A stretch of DNA of 51,624 bases from Chloroflexota bacterium (GCA_028874795.1 JAPPHT010000067.1:1-51624); one strand, 5' to 3'. Positions 1 through 8,352 are shown, numbered from the stretch's first letter. Notes: generated by a model from the letters alone, not told the origin. Numbers and translations are program-made.

Positions 1-317
1 GACGGCTGGTCGACGCACTGGCCGGTCTCGTTGAATATCCAGCCGTGGTAGGCGCAGCGGATGCCATTCTCTTCCGGGATGCCGTAGGAGAGGTTCGCCT
101 TGCGGTGTGCGCAGGAGGGTTCGATGAGGCCGACCGTGCCGCTGGCGTCGCGGTAGAGGACGAGGTCCTCACCCAGGAGGCGTATCTCTCGCGTGGGGTT
201 GTCGGCGTTGAGCTGGACGCTCCCGGCGATGGGGTGCCAGTACCGCCGCATGAGCTCACCCATCGGGGTCCCCGGCCCCACGCGGGTGATGCGGTCGTTC
301 ATCTCCTGGGTGAGCAT
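1..317 (-). CDS. Rieske 2Fe-2S ring-hydroxylating oxygenase, N-terminal part (cut by window edge)
   Basis: About 105 codons are visible from an ATG at 317; the gene runs off the left edge. The reading contains CAHRKANLSYG and, 16 residues after its His, CAYHGW. This is the C-x-H...C-x2-H Rieske cluster of phthalate-type oxygenase alpha subunits, which bring electrons to a mononuclear iron that hydroxylates aromatic or related substrates. The N-terminus resembles the complete Rieske protein at 29659-30930 (both have xGTPMGELxRRxW), so the two are paralogues. A GGGAGG ribosome site lies 6 nt before the ATG. The catalytic domain is outside the window, so the substrate cannot be judged. Confidence 0.85.
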   Translation of the reverse strand, partial: MLTQEMNDRITRVGPGTPMGELMRRYWHPIAGSVQLNADNPTREIRLLGEDLVLYRDASGTVGLIEPSCAHRKANLSYGIPEENGIRCAYHGWIFNETGQCVDQP

Positions 318-345
318 GTCAGCCTCCCTGCCGGACAAGTATGTA

Positions 346-546
346 CTAGTGCTGTTGCTGCGACTCTCGGACGTGCATAACGTATGCCAACGCGGAGAGC
401 GTGGCCGCGATGGCGAACCAGATCATGAACGCGACGACGTAGCTCCTGTCGAGTGCGCCTCCGAGCCAGACGACGCCGAGGAGATAGGGGACGATAACCA
501 GGAACAGCCAGATAGCGGCTGCGATCACGAGCGTGCGACCACTCAT
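346..546 (-). CDS. small two-helix membrane protein
   Basis: 66 aa with two hydrophobic stretches, at about residues 5-28 and 36-58, separated by a short polar loop; the tail is polar (RESQQQH). It starts at ATG 546 with GAGGT 9 nt upstream and ends 28 bp before the Rieske gene, so the two are probably co-transcribed. It has no catalytic motif. Its position suggests a membrane companion of the oxygenase, but that is inference from context; the family is not recognised. Confidence 0.6.
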   Translation of the reverse strand: MSGRTLVIAAAIWLFLVIVPYLLGVVWLGGALDRSYVVAFMIWFAIAATLSALAYVMHVRESQQQH

Positions 547-561
547 CGAGACGTTACCTCA

Positions 562-579
562 CATGCCATAGGGGGCATG
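562..579. promoter_or_regulatory. possible operator: inverted repeat ahead of the membrane protein/Rieske genes
   Basis: CATGCC-N6-GGCATG, perfect 6-bp arms, 15 bp upstream of the ATG at 546. It could be a regulator site for the minus-strand pair. The rest of the gap 547-747 shows no other clear element. Confidence 0.3.
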
Positions 580-747
580 CATACTTTAGGGAGAAGACGC
601 GCCTGGCGCAAGCCGCACGAGTCCTGTCATGCGCTGGCGTGAGGATGCGGCAAACGGGTAGGCTGCGTCCCCTTCGTTGAGGTTCTGCCAAGCCTGCTAG
701 CGTAAATGTCCTAATGGTTGACAAGAGGCGAAAGGGACATTAAGCTT

Positions 748-1032
748 ATGCCATACGAACTTCCGCTGTCCTCACGGGCGCGGGCGCAGGGATGGAAAGT
801 GAAGATACGCGACAAGGAAAGATTGGAACCGCCGCACGCGACCGTCCTCAGACGAATGGATTCGTGGCGGTGGAACCTGCGAACGCGTACCTTCATGGAC
901 GCTGACCCTCACCCTAGAGAAGTGTCCGACGAGGTATGGGAGGCCTTGAACGACCAGTATGAGCTCCTCTGCACCCAATGGGACAGTATGTACCCGGAGA
1001 ATCCCGTGAACGCGGAGCAAGACGATGACTGA
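748..1032 (+). CDS. DUF4160-like small protein, putative toxin partner
   Basis: 94 aa from ATG 748; an in-frame TTG at 718 would add 10 residues, but the ATG has an AAAGGGA-like site 11 nt upstream. The segment EPPHATVLRR followed by an acidic, Trp-containing tail recalls DUF4160, whose members carry a PPHxH-like strand and sit beside DUF2442 genes. The end overlaps the next start by 8 bp, implying translational coupling. A toxin-antitoxin-like role is inferred from this pairing and is not shown by a catalytic motif. Confidence 0.5.
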   Translation: MPYELPLSSRARAQGWKVKIRDKERLEPPHATVLRRMDSWRWNLRTRTFMDADPHPREVSDEVWEALNDQYELLCTQWDSMYPENPVNAEQDDD

Positions 1033-1801
1033 CAGGATATTCGTGCTCGGCCCGCTCTCCGCGAAACCGTACAACTTCCCGGACGCAAACTGGATCTGCA
1101 CGACCGGTCAAGCCGAGGATGCCATAGCGAAGACGGACAAGCCGGCGCGGCGCTGGATGCTGGGCGAACCTACCGCCACGCTCTTCGCATCGACGCCCGC
1201 AAGGAGCACGTCCCTTCACCTGGTGGCGCTGGAACCGGTCGCACCCCACCGCCTCCCGCTTCTGCATCACCTGTTCAAGAGCGTCATAGCGGGAGCGGAA
1301 CTACTCGAACTGAGCGAACTGCTGGACGTGGTGGACTCGAACAGGAGACGGGACCTGTTCATCGGGGGAGTCGTCGATCTGGATGACGAAGTGCTATTGC
1401 TCTATCGGGGCGACTTCACCAGCGTGCTCGTGCCGTTGGCGTGGTTCGAACCGCGACCGACCGTTGGATCGCCGGATTGGGGACGATTCCAGATCACTGA
1501 CTTCGGCCAGACCCTGCGGATGGGCGAATACGAGGCCGCAGCGGACGCCATCCTGTACGATTTCGACCCCGTCTTTCGGCGGGAAGCGAAGAAGCGGCTC
1601 TTGGAGAAAGACGATTCTTTCGGTGGAGCGCTGCGTCGCCTTCGACTGCAGCGCGAGCTGCGCAGGAGTGACTTCCCTCCCCTCACTGCGAAAGAAGTTG
1701 CGCGCATCGAACGTGGGGAGGTGCAAAAGCCGCGCATCAACACGTTGCTCACACTCGCCAACCGGCTTGGTGTGGAACCTGAACAGATTGCAGAGTACTA
1801 G
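1025..1801 (+). CDS. DUF2442-like protein with C-terminal XRE-type helix-turn-helix
   Basis: 258 aa. An N-terminal region of unknown type (1-115) is followed by a DUF2442-like stretch: VLVPLAWF, then a Trp-rich part, then GEYEAAADAILYDFDP, matching the VPLAWFPRL...W...DEDI pattern of that family. A helix-turn-helix follows (about 208-258; LTAKEVARIERGEVQKPRIN). The gene overlaps the DUF4160-like gene by 8 bp. By analogy with other fused antitoxin-regulators, it may bind its partner and its own promoter. The N-terminal third matches nothing I recognise. Confidence 0.55.
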   Translation: MTDRIFVLGPLSAKPYNFPDANWICTTGQAEDAIAKTDKPARRWMLGEPTATLFASTPARSTSLHLVALEPVAPHRLPLLHHLFKSVIAGAELLELSELLDVVDSNRRRDLFIGGVVDLDDEVLLLYRGDFTSVLVPLAWFEPRPTVGSPDWGRFQITDFGQTLRMGEYEAAADAILYDFDPVFRREAKKRLLEKDDSFGGALRRLRLQRELRRSDFPPLTAKEVARIERGEVQKPRINTLLTLANRLGVEPEQIAEY

Positions 1802-1822
1802 CCGAGGCAGCGGGCGCTCGCA

Positions 1823-4543
1823 ATGACGCTGGAACGGTACGAAGAGAAACGGGACTTCAGCGGCACGAACGAACCAATGCCGCACGCGCAGGAGCAACGA
1901 CCCGGCGCGCTGACGTTCGTCGTGCAGAAGCACGCGGCGTCACGCCTGCACTACGACTTCCGCCTGGAGTTCGGCGGTGCGCTCAAGTCGTGGGCGGTGC
2001 CGAAGGGGCCGTCCACCGACAACACCGAGAAGCGTCTTGCCGTGCTCGTCGAGGACCACCCGCTGGACTACGCCTCGTTCGAAGGCGTTATCGGGCATGG
2101 GAACTACGGCGCGGGACAGGTGATCGTCTGGGACATGGGCGTCTACTCCCCCGACGAGGGCGGGCTGAGCTGGGATGACCGGGAGGAGGCGGAACGCCGG
2201 ATGCTCGCCGGTCTCGACGCCGGCAAGCTGTCGTTCACGCTGCGCGGGCACAAGCTGCAGGGCTCGTGGACGCTCGTGCGCACCAACCGCGCCCCGAATG
2301 AGTGGCTGCTCATCAAGCACAGGGACGTCCACACCAACACCGAACGCGACGTTCTGGACGACGGCAGGTCGGTCGTATGCGGGCTGACCATCGAGCAGTT
2401 GCAGTCCGGCAGGCTGCCGGACCCGTCGCTAGCCGCAGGCGTCGTCTCGTTCGGCAAGCCCGCCCGCATGCCGCGGACGCTCAAGCCGATGCTCGCTCAC
2501 TCGGTCGACGGCGTTTTCTCATCCCCCGGCTGGCTGTTCGAACCGAAGCTGGACGGCTTCCGCGCGCTCGCGTTCCTGCAGGACGGCAACGTTCGGCTGG
2601 TCAGCCGCACGGGCAAGGACATGACGCGGAACTTCCGGGGCATCGCCGACGACCTGTCGGTGCTGCCGCATCGGGAGGTCGTCCTCGACGGTGAGATCGT
2701 CGCGCTGGGAGAGGATGGCCTGCCGGACTTCGTGCTGCTCCAGAACAACGCCGGCATGTACAAGGTGCCCGGGGCGGAGAATGCCTCCGTCAAAGCGGCC
2801 ACCATCGCCTACTACCCGTTCGACATCCTCTACCTGGATGGACGCGACCTGCGGCAGGCGCCCCTCCAGCAGCGGAAGCACGCGCTGCGGCTGGCGGTCC
2901 CCCCGAGCGAGCGCATCCGTTCGATGGAGTACGTGGAAGCGGAGGGAGAGGCGTTCTTCCGCGTGGCGGAGCAGCTGGGACTGGAGGGCATCGTTGCCAA
3001 GCGCAGGGACTCGCGCTACAACGCCGGGGAGCGTTCGCGCGACTGGCTGAAGATCAAGCAGACGCTCTCCCAGGAGTTCGTCATCGCGGGGTATACGCAG
3101 GGCGAAGGGGAGCGGGCTGAGACGCTTGGGGCAGTCGTGCTGGGCTACTACGACGGCGGAACGCTCACGTACGCCGGGCGTGCAGGGAGCGGCTTCACGC
3201 AGCAGACGCTCCGAAACACCCTGGCGGCGCTTGAGCCGTTGCGGACGGACGCATGCCCGTTCTCCGCTGTTCCCGACGACCTCGCCCCCCTGCAGGTGAC
3301 GTGGGTGCAGCCGGAGCGGGCGGCTCAGGTGAAGTTCTCCCAGTGGACGGCGGACGGCGTGCTGCGCGCGCCCGTGTTCCTCGGACTGCGGGACGACGTG
3401 CAGCCCCGCACCATCGTGCGCGAGACGCCGGAGCCGGTGGCCTCGTTCACGGAAGAGGCAACGGCGCCGGACGCGCACGCCGAGTCGCGCGGCGTGGTCG
3501 AGCAGTTGCGGCGCATCCGCAAGAACGGGCACGTCGAGGTAGGAGGGCAGCGGTTCGCCGTCACGAACATGGACAAGGTGTTCTGGCCTGAGACGGCGGC
3601 CCGCGCCGCGGTGACGAAGGGCGATATGCTCCGCTACTACGCGCAGGTCGCGCCGTACCTGCTCCCGCACCTGCGGGACAGGCCGCTCACGATGACGCGC
3701 TATCCGAACGGCATCGACGGCGGGAGCTTCTACCAGAAGCGGTGGGAGCACGACCTGCCGCCGTTCGCAGAGACAGTGCGTCTCTTCTCGTCCGCGGCGG
3801 AAGGCGACGTGGACTACCTGGTCGTCAACAACCTGGCGACGCTCGTCTGGCTGGCCCAGCTCGCGGACCTGGAACTGCACCCGTGGCTGTCGCGCACCGC
3901 CATCGAACCGGATGCGGCGCACCTCCGGGAGAGTTTCACCGGCTCGAAGGAGGAACTGCGGCAGAGCGTGCTGAACTTCCCGGACTTCATCGTGTTCGAC
4001 CTTGACCCGTACATCTACTCCGGCGCCGAGAAGGCGGGCGATGAGCCGGAGCTGAACCGGCGGGCATTCGCGAAGGGCGCGGAGGTCGCGCTGGCTTTGA
4101 AGGACCTGCTGGACCAGCTGTCGCTCTCGTCGTTCCTGAAGACGTCCGGCAAGACGGGACTGCACGTCTACGTGCCCGTCCTGCGGGAGTACGACTACAC
4201 GGTGACGCGAAAGGCGTGCGAGCTTATCGGGCGGTTCCTGCTGCGGCAGCGCCCCCGCGACCTGACGATGGAGTGGAGCGTGAGCAAGCGGGCGGGGAAG
4301 ATCTTCCTGGACCACAACATGAACGTGATGGGGAAGAACATGGCGTCGGTCTACTCGCTGCGTCCTTTGCCGGGCGCGCCGGTGTCCGTGCCCCTGCGCT
4401 GGGACGAGCTGCCCGACGTCTACCCGAGCGACTTCAACATCGACACCGTGCACCGGCGGCTGGCGGACGTGGGGGACCTTTGGGGCGACATCCTGGAGGC
4501 GAAGCACGATCTGAAGCGGCTGCTGGAAGCGGCGGGGGAGTGA
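1823..4543 (+). CDS. ligD: multifunctional DNA ligase D (non-homologous end joining)
   Basis: 906 aa with all three LigD modules in the order phosphoesterase, ligase, polymerase (the Pseudomonas-like order). The 3'-phosphoesterase spans about 30-185 (QKHAASRLHYDFRLE, with its metal-binding His). The ATP-dependent ligase spans about 220-530, with nucleotidyl-accepting Lys242 in EPKLDGFR. The primase-like polymerase spans about 570-870, with the metal-binding FDLDP (Asp726/Asp728). It repairs double-strand breaks by trimming, filling and sealing ends with Ku. No Ku gene lies in this window. The start is the ATG 21 bp after the preceding HTH gene; a read-through transcript is possible. Confidence 0.95.
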   Translation: MTLERYEEKRDFSGTNEPMPHAQEQRPGALTFVVQKHAASRLHYDFRLEFGGALKSWAVPKGPSTDNTEKRLAVLVEDHPLDYASFEGVIGHGNYGAGQVIVWDMGVYSPDEGGLSWDDREEAERRMLAGLDAGKLSFTLRGHKLQGSWTLVRTNRAPNEWLLIKHRDVHTNTERDVLDDGRSVVCGLTIEQLQSGRLPDPSLAAGVVSFGKPARMPRTLKPMLAHSVDGVFSSPGWLFEPKLDGFRALAFLQDGNVRLVSRTGKDMTRNFRGIADDLSVLPHREVVLDGEIVALGEDGLPDFVLLQNNAGMYKVPGAENASVKAATIAYYPFDILYLDGRDLRQAPLQQRKHALRLAVPPSERIRSMEYVEAEGEAFFRVAEQLGLEGIVAKRRDSRYNAGERSRDWLKIKQTLSQEFVIAGYTQGEGERAETLGAVVLGYYDGGTLTYAGRAGSGFTQQTLRNTLAALEPLRTDACPFSAVPDDLAPLQVTWVQPERAAQVKFSQWTADGVLRAPVFLGLRDDVQPRTIVRETPEPVASFTEEATAPDAHAESRGVVEQLRRIRKNGHVEVGGQRFAVTNMDKVFWPETAARAAVTKGDMLRYYAQVAPYLLPHLRDRPLTMTRYPNGIDGGSFYQKRWEHDLPPFAETVRLFSSAAEGDVDYLVVNNLATLVWLAQLADLELHPWLSRTAIEPDAAHLRESFTGSKEELRQSVLNFPDFIVFDLDPYIYSGAEKAGDEPELNRRAFAKGAEVALALKDLLDQLSLSSFLKTSGKTGLHVYVPVLREYDYTVTRKACELIGRFLLRQRPRDLTMEWSVSKRAGKIFLDHNMNVMGKNMASVYSLRPLPGAPVSVPLRWDELPDVYPSDFNIDTVHRRLADVGDLWGDILEAKHDLKRLLEAAGE

Positions 4544-4820
4544 GGGGACACCCTCGTGCTGGGCACCCACAAGAGACGCCCCTACACCAGGCGCCACGTC
4601 CACGCCCCACCGAGGGCCGCAGTACCCTCTCCCTAGCCCTCTCCCCCTGTTAGGGCGAGGGGACCAAACCGCCGCACCGGACAGCACGTCCACGCCTCAC
4701 CGAAGGCCCTCACCCGCGCGCTGAAGCGCTTGCCCTCTCCCAGGGGGCGAGGGGGATACCGGGCGTCCACAAGGGGCGTCCCTACACCCGGCACCGGCTG
4801 CTCGGCAGGACACAGCGCAA
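4544..4820. repeat. intergenic repeat block downstream of ligD
   Basis: No gene is seen in this stretch. It is a patchwork of repeat families that recur elsewhere in the window: a GGGACGCCCCTACACC-type unit (4559-4593, again 4761-4790), a CCCTCTCCCTAGCCC...GGGCGAGGGGACC unit (4622-4668, matching 11434-11475 and the lhr insert near 18536), and a CCCTCACC...GCGCTGAAGCGCTT...CTCTCCCAGGGGGCGAGGG unit (4708-4755). Each has inverted-repeat character. Confidence 0.75.
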
Positions 4821-4847
4821 GAGAGCCGGGGCAACGCCCCGGCTCTC
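4821..4847 (-). terminator. strong hairpin terminator after the small zinc-ribbon gene
   Basis: Perfect 12-bp stem GAGAGCCGGGGC / GCCCCGGCTCTC around a 3-nt loop, 26 bp beyond the stop codon of the minus-strand gene ending at 4874. Only a weak T run follows on the minus strand. Confidence 0.7.
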
Positions 4848-4873
4848 CCGCATGTCCGGTATGTGCGAGCCGG

Positions 4874-5029
4874 TTACGCAGCGGTCTTGCGCTGCTCCAT
4901 GATGAGGGCGGCGGCAGTCTTCAGGTCGAGCGGACGGCTGCACTGGAGGCAGCGGCACTCGATGCCATCGATGTCCATGCGGCACTGAACGTCGCCGCCG
5001 CAAGTGGCACATGCCCTGAGCAGGATCAT
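4874..5029 (-). CDS. 51-aa zinc-ribbon-like small protein
   Basis: Starts at ATG 5029 with a near-ideal AAAGGAGGGCGAAA ribosome site. The protein begins MILLRACATCGGDVQCRMD and has CATC plus CRCLQC, giving two Cys pairs that could bind one zinc or a metal cluster; the C-terminus is helical and basic (MEQRKTAA). It lies 47 bp downstream of the 64-aa gene and before a strong hairpin, so the two look like a two-gene transcript. Function unknown. The good ribosome site, promoter and terminator argue that it is real despite its size. Confidence 0.7.
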   Translation of the reverse strand: MILLRACATCGGDVQCRMDIDGIECRCLQCSRPLDLKTAAALIMEQRKTAA

Positions 5030-5076
5030 TTTCGCCCTCCTTTCCTATCGAATCGTCACCCTGCGGAGCGCGGGGC

Positions 5077-5271
5077 CTAGGCGGCCACTCGCTCCTCGAC
5101 CTCGAAGGCCGGGGTGAACGTTGCCGGTTCCACGGCCAGCTCTCGCGGGGAGAGATAACCGCGGATCGCGTCGGCCATCGTGGCGGGGTTGCCGGCATGG
5201 CGCTCTGCGATCTGCGCCAAGGCGGCTCCCTGTTCCACTGCGCGGTACAGTCCTGTGATCAGTCCAAGCAT
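5077..5271 (-). CDS. 64-aa hypothetical protein
   Basis: Reads MLGLITGLYRAVEQGAAL... to the end ...VEERVAA. I chose ATG 5271, preceded by GAGGTAAGACAG, over an upstream in-frame start at 5340, because the transcript predicted from the promoter at 5359-5387 has a leader that fits it. The first half is amphipathic and helical, the second half acidic. No family is recognised. It is co-directional with the 51-aa Cys-rich gene. Confidence 0.55.
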   Translation of the reverse strand: MLGLITGLYRAVEQGAALAQIAERHAGNPATMADAIRGYLSPRELAVEPATFTPAFEVEERVAA

Positions 5272-5358
5272 CTGTCTTACCTCATGTCCTTTCGTGCGTG
5301 CGCTTGCTCTTGGTTTCCGGCAGTCCTCTGGTGGCGCCACGATTCAGCCGACGGTTAC

Positions 5359-5387
5359 AGTATACGACACCGCTGTGGCGGAATCAA
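5359..5387 (-). promoter_or_regulatory. sigma70-type promoter for the two small genes
   Basis: On the minus strand, TTGATT (5387-5382), a 17-bp spacer and TATACT (5364-5359). It lies about 88 bp upstream of the 64-aa start, downstream of the hydantoinase stop, and in AT-richer sequence than its surroundings. Confidence 0.65.
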
Positions 5388-5430
5388 GCATTTCTGTTAC
5401 GATTTTGTTGCAGGGTGATTTAACGTTCTG

Positions 5431-6687
5431 TCAGGACTTGGCATCGAGCCTCAGCAACGCCCTCCCAAGCACCTGTACGCCGGCAACGATATCGTCCAGC
5501 TCGGCCCATTCCTCGGGGCAGTGACTGCGCCCGTCCAGGCACGGGATGAACACCATGCCCACGGGCGCGACGGGCGCCAGGCGGGCGGCGTCGTGCGAGG
5601 CACGGCTCGGCAGGCGCAGCGTCCGCAGCCGCAGGTCTGCGGCGGATTCCGCCACCACCTCCTGCATGTGCAGGGGTATGGGGACGGGTTCCTCCAGGTG
5701 CTGCCACTCCAGCGTTGCGCCGAGCCCGCGCCGCTCGGCCGTCTCGCGCAGCGAGCGCTCGATCTCTTCACGCGCCCACAGGAGCGCCTCGGTCTGCGTG
5801 CTGCGCACCTCGACGGTGAGGTCGACGCGGCCTGGTATGACGTTGACCATGTTCGGGCTGACGCGCAGGAATCCGACGGTGCCGACGCTCTCCTGCACGA
5901 TGTCCGGCGTGCTCACGATGCGCTCGACCGCCAGGGTGAGCTCCGCCGCCCCCGCAAGGGCGTCGCGCCGGTCGGGCATCGCGGTTGCGCCCGCGTGGTC
6001 GGCGACGCCGGTAAGCGTGACGACGGCCCGGCACGGGGCTGCGACGATGGTGACGACGCCGACCTCCATGCCCGCGCGCTCCAGCACGGGGCCCTGCTCG
6101 ATGTGCAATTCGAGGTAGCCGTAGATGTCGCCCGGCTTCCGCCGCGCCTCGTCGAGCCGGGACGTGTCTCCCCCGAGCCGCGCGAGGGCGTCCGGGAGCG
6201 TGCCGCCGTCCGGCGTCGTGGCCAGCGCAACCATGTCCGCGGTCACGTCGCCCGCCATGATGCGGCTGCCGAGCGGGCTGAGGTTGACGACGGACGGCTC
6301 CTCGCAGACGAAGTCGACGACCTCCAGCGGGCGCGAGAGCGTGACGCCGGACTCGCGGAGGCAGCGGACGACCTCCAACGCGCCGAGCACGCCGACGATG
6401 CCGTCGAAGCGCCCGCCGGACTCGACGGTATCCGTGTGGGAGCCGAGCATGAGCACGGGACCTGCGCCCTCTCCGAGGCGGCCGATGAGGTTGCCGGCGG
6501 GGTCGACGCGCGTATCGAGCCCGGCGTCGCGGAAGCGTCCGGCAAGCCACTCGCGCGCGGCCTCGTAGTACGGCGAGAACGCCCGGCGCGTGTACGGCAG
6601 GTCCGGGTCGGTGAACTCCGCGATGCGCTTCAGATCGGCGTCGAGGCGATCGCGGTTTATGTCGAGGGTCGGCAGGTTGTCGGTCAC
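5431..6687 (-). CDS. Zn-dependent N-carbamoyl amino-acid hydrolase / hydantoinase-carbamoylase (M20 family)
   Basis: 418 aa from GTG 6687, chosen because GGAGAA sits 7 nt upstream and the protein then matches the family length of about 410; the longer in-frame extension is Arg-rich and implausible. Metal-site residues are in order: GSHTDTVESGG (His84, Asp86), the CEE motif (Glu129/130), LELHIEQGP (His195) and a C-terminal SHDA/GRSHCPEEW. Such enzymes hydrolyse carbamoyl amino acids or ureido compounds in hydantoin and pyrimidine catabolism and are cytosolic dimers. The exact substrate (L-carbamoyl amino acid, beta-ureidopropionate or allantoate) cannot be told. It stands alone, flanked by repeat blocks. 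Confidence 0.88.
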   Translation of the reverse strand: MTDNLPTLDINRDRLDADLKRIAEFTDPDLPYTRRAFSPYYEAAREWLAGRFRDAGLDTRVDPAGNLIGRLGEGAGPVLMLGSHTDTVESGGRFDGIVGVLGALEVVRCLRESGVTLSRPLEVVDFVCEEPSVVNLSPLGSRIMAGDVTADMVALATTPDGGTLPDALARLGGDTSRLDEARRKPGDIYGYLELHIEQGPVLERAGMEVGVVTIVAAPCRAVVTLTGVADHAGATAMPDRRDALAGAAELTLAVERIVSTPDIVQESVGTVGFLRVSPNMVNVIPGRVDLTVEVRSTQTEALLWAREEIERSLRETAERRGLGATLEWQHLEEPVPIPLHMQEVVAESAADLRLRTLRLPSRASHDAARLAPVAPVGMVFIPCLDGRSHCPEEWAELDDIVAGVQVLGRALLRLDAKS

Positions 6688-7150
6688 GTTGGTTCTCCGT
6701 GTGCTGCGGCGGGCGGCATGGTAGTGGGCGTGGGCGCGCTGGGGCAATGGGCGGATGTCACAAACGCTCACCGTGGCAGAGGACCCCGCGCGAGGTTGCG
6801 CCGACGTAGTGCCGCGCCACGTCTCCACCGCGTGACCTGCCCGGTCAGCCTGGATTCCCGCCGTTGGCGCGCTGAAGCGCGGGAATGACGGGTGCTGGCG
6901 CACCGCGTCGGGCGCCCACGAGGGACGCCCCTACACCAGGCCATCCGAGAGATTTCTCGACTCCGCTGCGCTACGCTCGAAATGACAATCCCTCCGCACT
7001 ACCCCCCGCCGGTTCACCTCACGCGCCGCGCTGACGCGCGTCGACCTCTCCCGTGGGGCGAGGGGATCAGGCGCGCCGCACACTGCGGCCCACCGCGCCA
7101 TTCACCCCCATCCCAACCTTCCCCCCTTGACGGGGGAAGGGTTCATGCCA
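6688..7150. repeat. intergenic repeat block between carbamoylase and hydrolase genes
   Basis: The first 150 bp are GC-rich with nothing recognisable. Then come GGATTCCCGCC...GCGGGAATGACGG (6851-6892), a GGGACGCCCCTACACC unit (6909-6940), a GAGAGATTTCTCGACTCCGC...CGAAATGAC unit (6948-6985), and the pair CGCTGACGCGCG...CTCTCCC...GGGGCGAGGGG plus CCCCCATCCCAACC...GGGGGAAGGG (7027-7142). Almost every repeat family of the window appears here once. Confidence 0.75.
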
Positions 7151-7193
7151 GGGACAGCACTCACGCTGGCGTCGGTGTTACGCTTGGCCGGTC

Positions 7194-7970
7194 ATGCCGT
7201 ACCTTGAGATTCCCGGTGCAAGCCTCTGGTACGAAGACACGGGCGGCGAGGGCGCTGCCGTCGTTTTCCTTCATGCCTTCACGGGAAACACCGAGGCGTG
7301 GGAGTACCAGACGCCCGCATTCGCCGACGCCGGCTACCGATGCGTCAGGTACGACCGCAGAGGCTGGGGCCGGTCGCGGGACTTCTCAACCCCGGAACAA
7401 ACGACCTATGCCAGCGATGACTTGCACGCACTCGTGGAGCACCTGGGCCTGCTCCGCTTCCACCTTATCGGCACCGGCGGAGGCGGGTACGTCGCGCTCG
7501 ACTACGCGGTGTCGCACCCGGAGCGACTCGCGAGCCTGGTGGTCGCCTGCAGCGGGGGCCCGATCCAACGGGACCCGGAGTACACAGCGATCGGCGACAG
7601 GTACGGGCGGTTCCCCGGGTTCCAGTCTCTGCCGCCATGGTTCCTCGAGATCGGACCGACATACCGGGTGGCGCACCCGGAGGGCGTCGACCGTTGGTTA
7701 CGGATCGAGCAGGCCAGCCGCCAGGAGGGAGCGCAACGGGAGCGGATGCGCAACGACTTCACACTTGCCCTGCTTGAGACGGTCCGAATGCCAACGCTGA
7801 TGCTCGCAGCGGGCGCCGACCTCTATGCGGCACCGCCCCGGATGCAGGCCACGGCCGACCGCATCCCGGATTGCGAATTCGCGCTCATGCCGGACGCTGG
7901 ACACTCGGCGTACTGGGAGCAGCCGGAGACGTGGAACCGGCTGGTGCTGGAGTTCATCGGAGCGCATTAG
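7194..7970 (+). CDS. alpha/beta-hydrolase fold protein lacking the nucleophile Ser
   Basis: 258 aa, whole alpha/beta-hydrolase length. The oxyanion-side FLHAFTG (about 25-31) and DRRGWGRS are present, and the acid (Asp209, AGADLY) and His237 (DAGHSAYW) are in place. The nucleophile elbow normally reads G-x-S-x-G but here reads G93-T-G-G-G97, so Gly occupies the Ser position. The reading around 7462-7490 is unambiguous in the given sequence. The protein is therefore either a non-hydrolytic member (lyase, oxygenase or binding role) or inactive. A TACGCT box lies 9 nt before ATG 7194 and there is no clear ribosome site, so the leader may be very short. Confidence 0.85.
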   Translation: MPYLEIPGASLWYEDTGGEGAAVVFLHAFTGNTEAWEYQTPAFADAGYRCVRYDRRGWGRSRDFSTPEQTTYASDDLHALVEHLGLLRFHLIGTGGGGYVALDYAVSHPERLASLVVACSGGPIQRDPEYTAIGDRYGRFPGFQSLPPWFLEIGPTYRVAHPEGVDRWLRIEQASRQEGAQRERMRNDFTLALLETVRMPTLMLAAGADLYAAPPRMQATADRIPDCEFALMPDAGHSAYWEQPETWNRLVLEFIGAH

Positions 7971-7985
7971 CTGGCACAGGGCCGC

Positions 7986-8352
7986 GGCCACCTCACCCAA
8001 GGGGCGAGAGGGGAGTCAGGCCGCCCCGCGCCACACCCTGCACTTCACCCCATCCCGACCTTCCCCCGTCAAGGGGGAAGGGGCTAGGCGCCGCAGCCAC
8101 CCTCACCCACGCGCTGACGCGCGTTGCCCTCTCCCAGAGGGCGAGGGGGGAGACGGCCCCGTACCGCGCCGCGCCGTTCACCCCCATCCCAACCTTCCCC
8201 CGTCAAGGGGGAAGGGGCCAGGCGCCGGTCCACTTTCACCCACGCGCTGACGCGCGTTGCCCTCTCCCAAGGGGCGAGGGGAGTCAGGCCGCCCCGCGCC
8301 GCGCCGTTCACCCCCATCCCAACCTTCTCGCATCAAGGGGGACGGGGTCAGG
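7986..8352. repeat. tandem array of a ~130-bp composite repeat
   Basis: About 2.9 units, each made of CCTCACCCA(CGCGCTGACGCGCGTTG)CCTCTCCC..GGGCGAGGGG, then a GCCCCGCGCC linker, then CACCCCCATCCCAACC with the hairpin TTCCCCC...GGGGGAA, then AGGCGCC. The ATCCCAACC anchor recurs at about 8048, 8185 and 8315, roughly 130 bp apart. Units 2 and 3 are near-identical; the first lacks the GCGCTGACGCGC arm. Only low-complexity shadow reading frames cross it. Confidence 0.8.

Noticed and set aside
2519-4693. 724-codon minus-strand frame opposite ligD
   Set aside because: Shadow of the LigD codons; Arg/Val/Gln-rich with no domain.
7986-8352. possible CRISPR-like array
   Set aside because: Units are ~130-bp composites with no unique spacers of constant length and no cas genes nearby.
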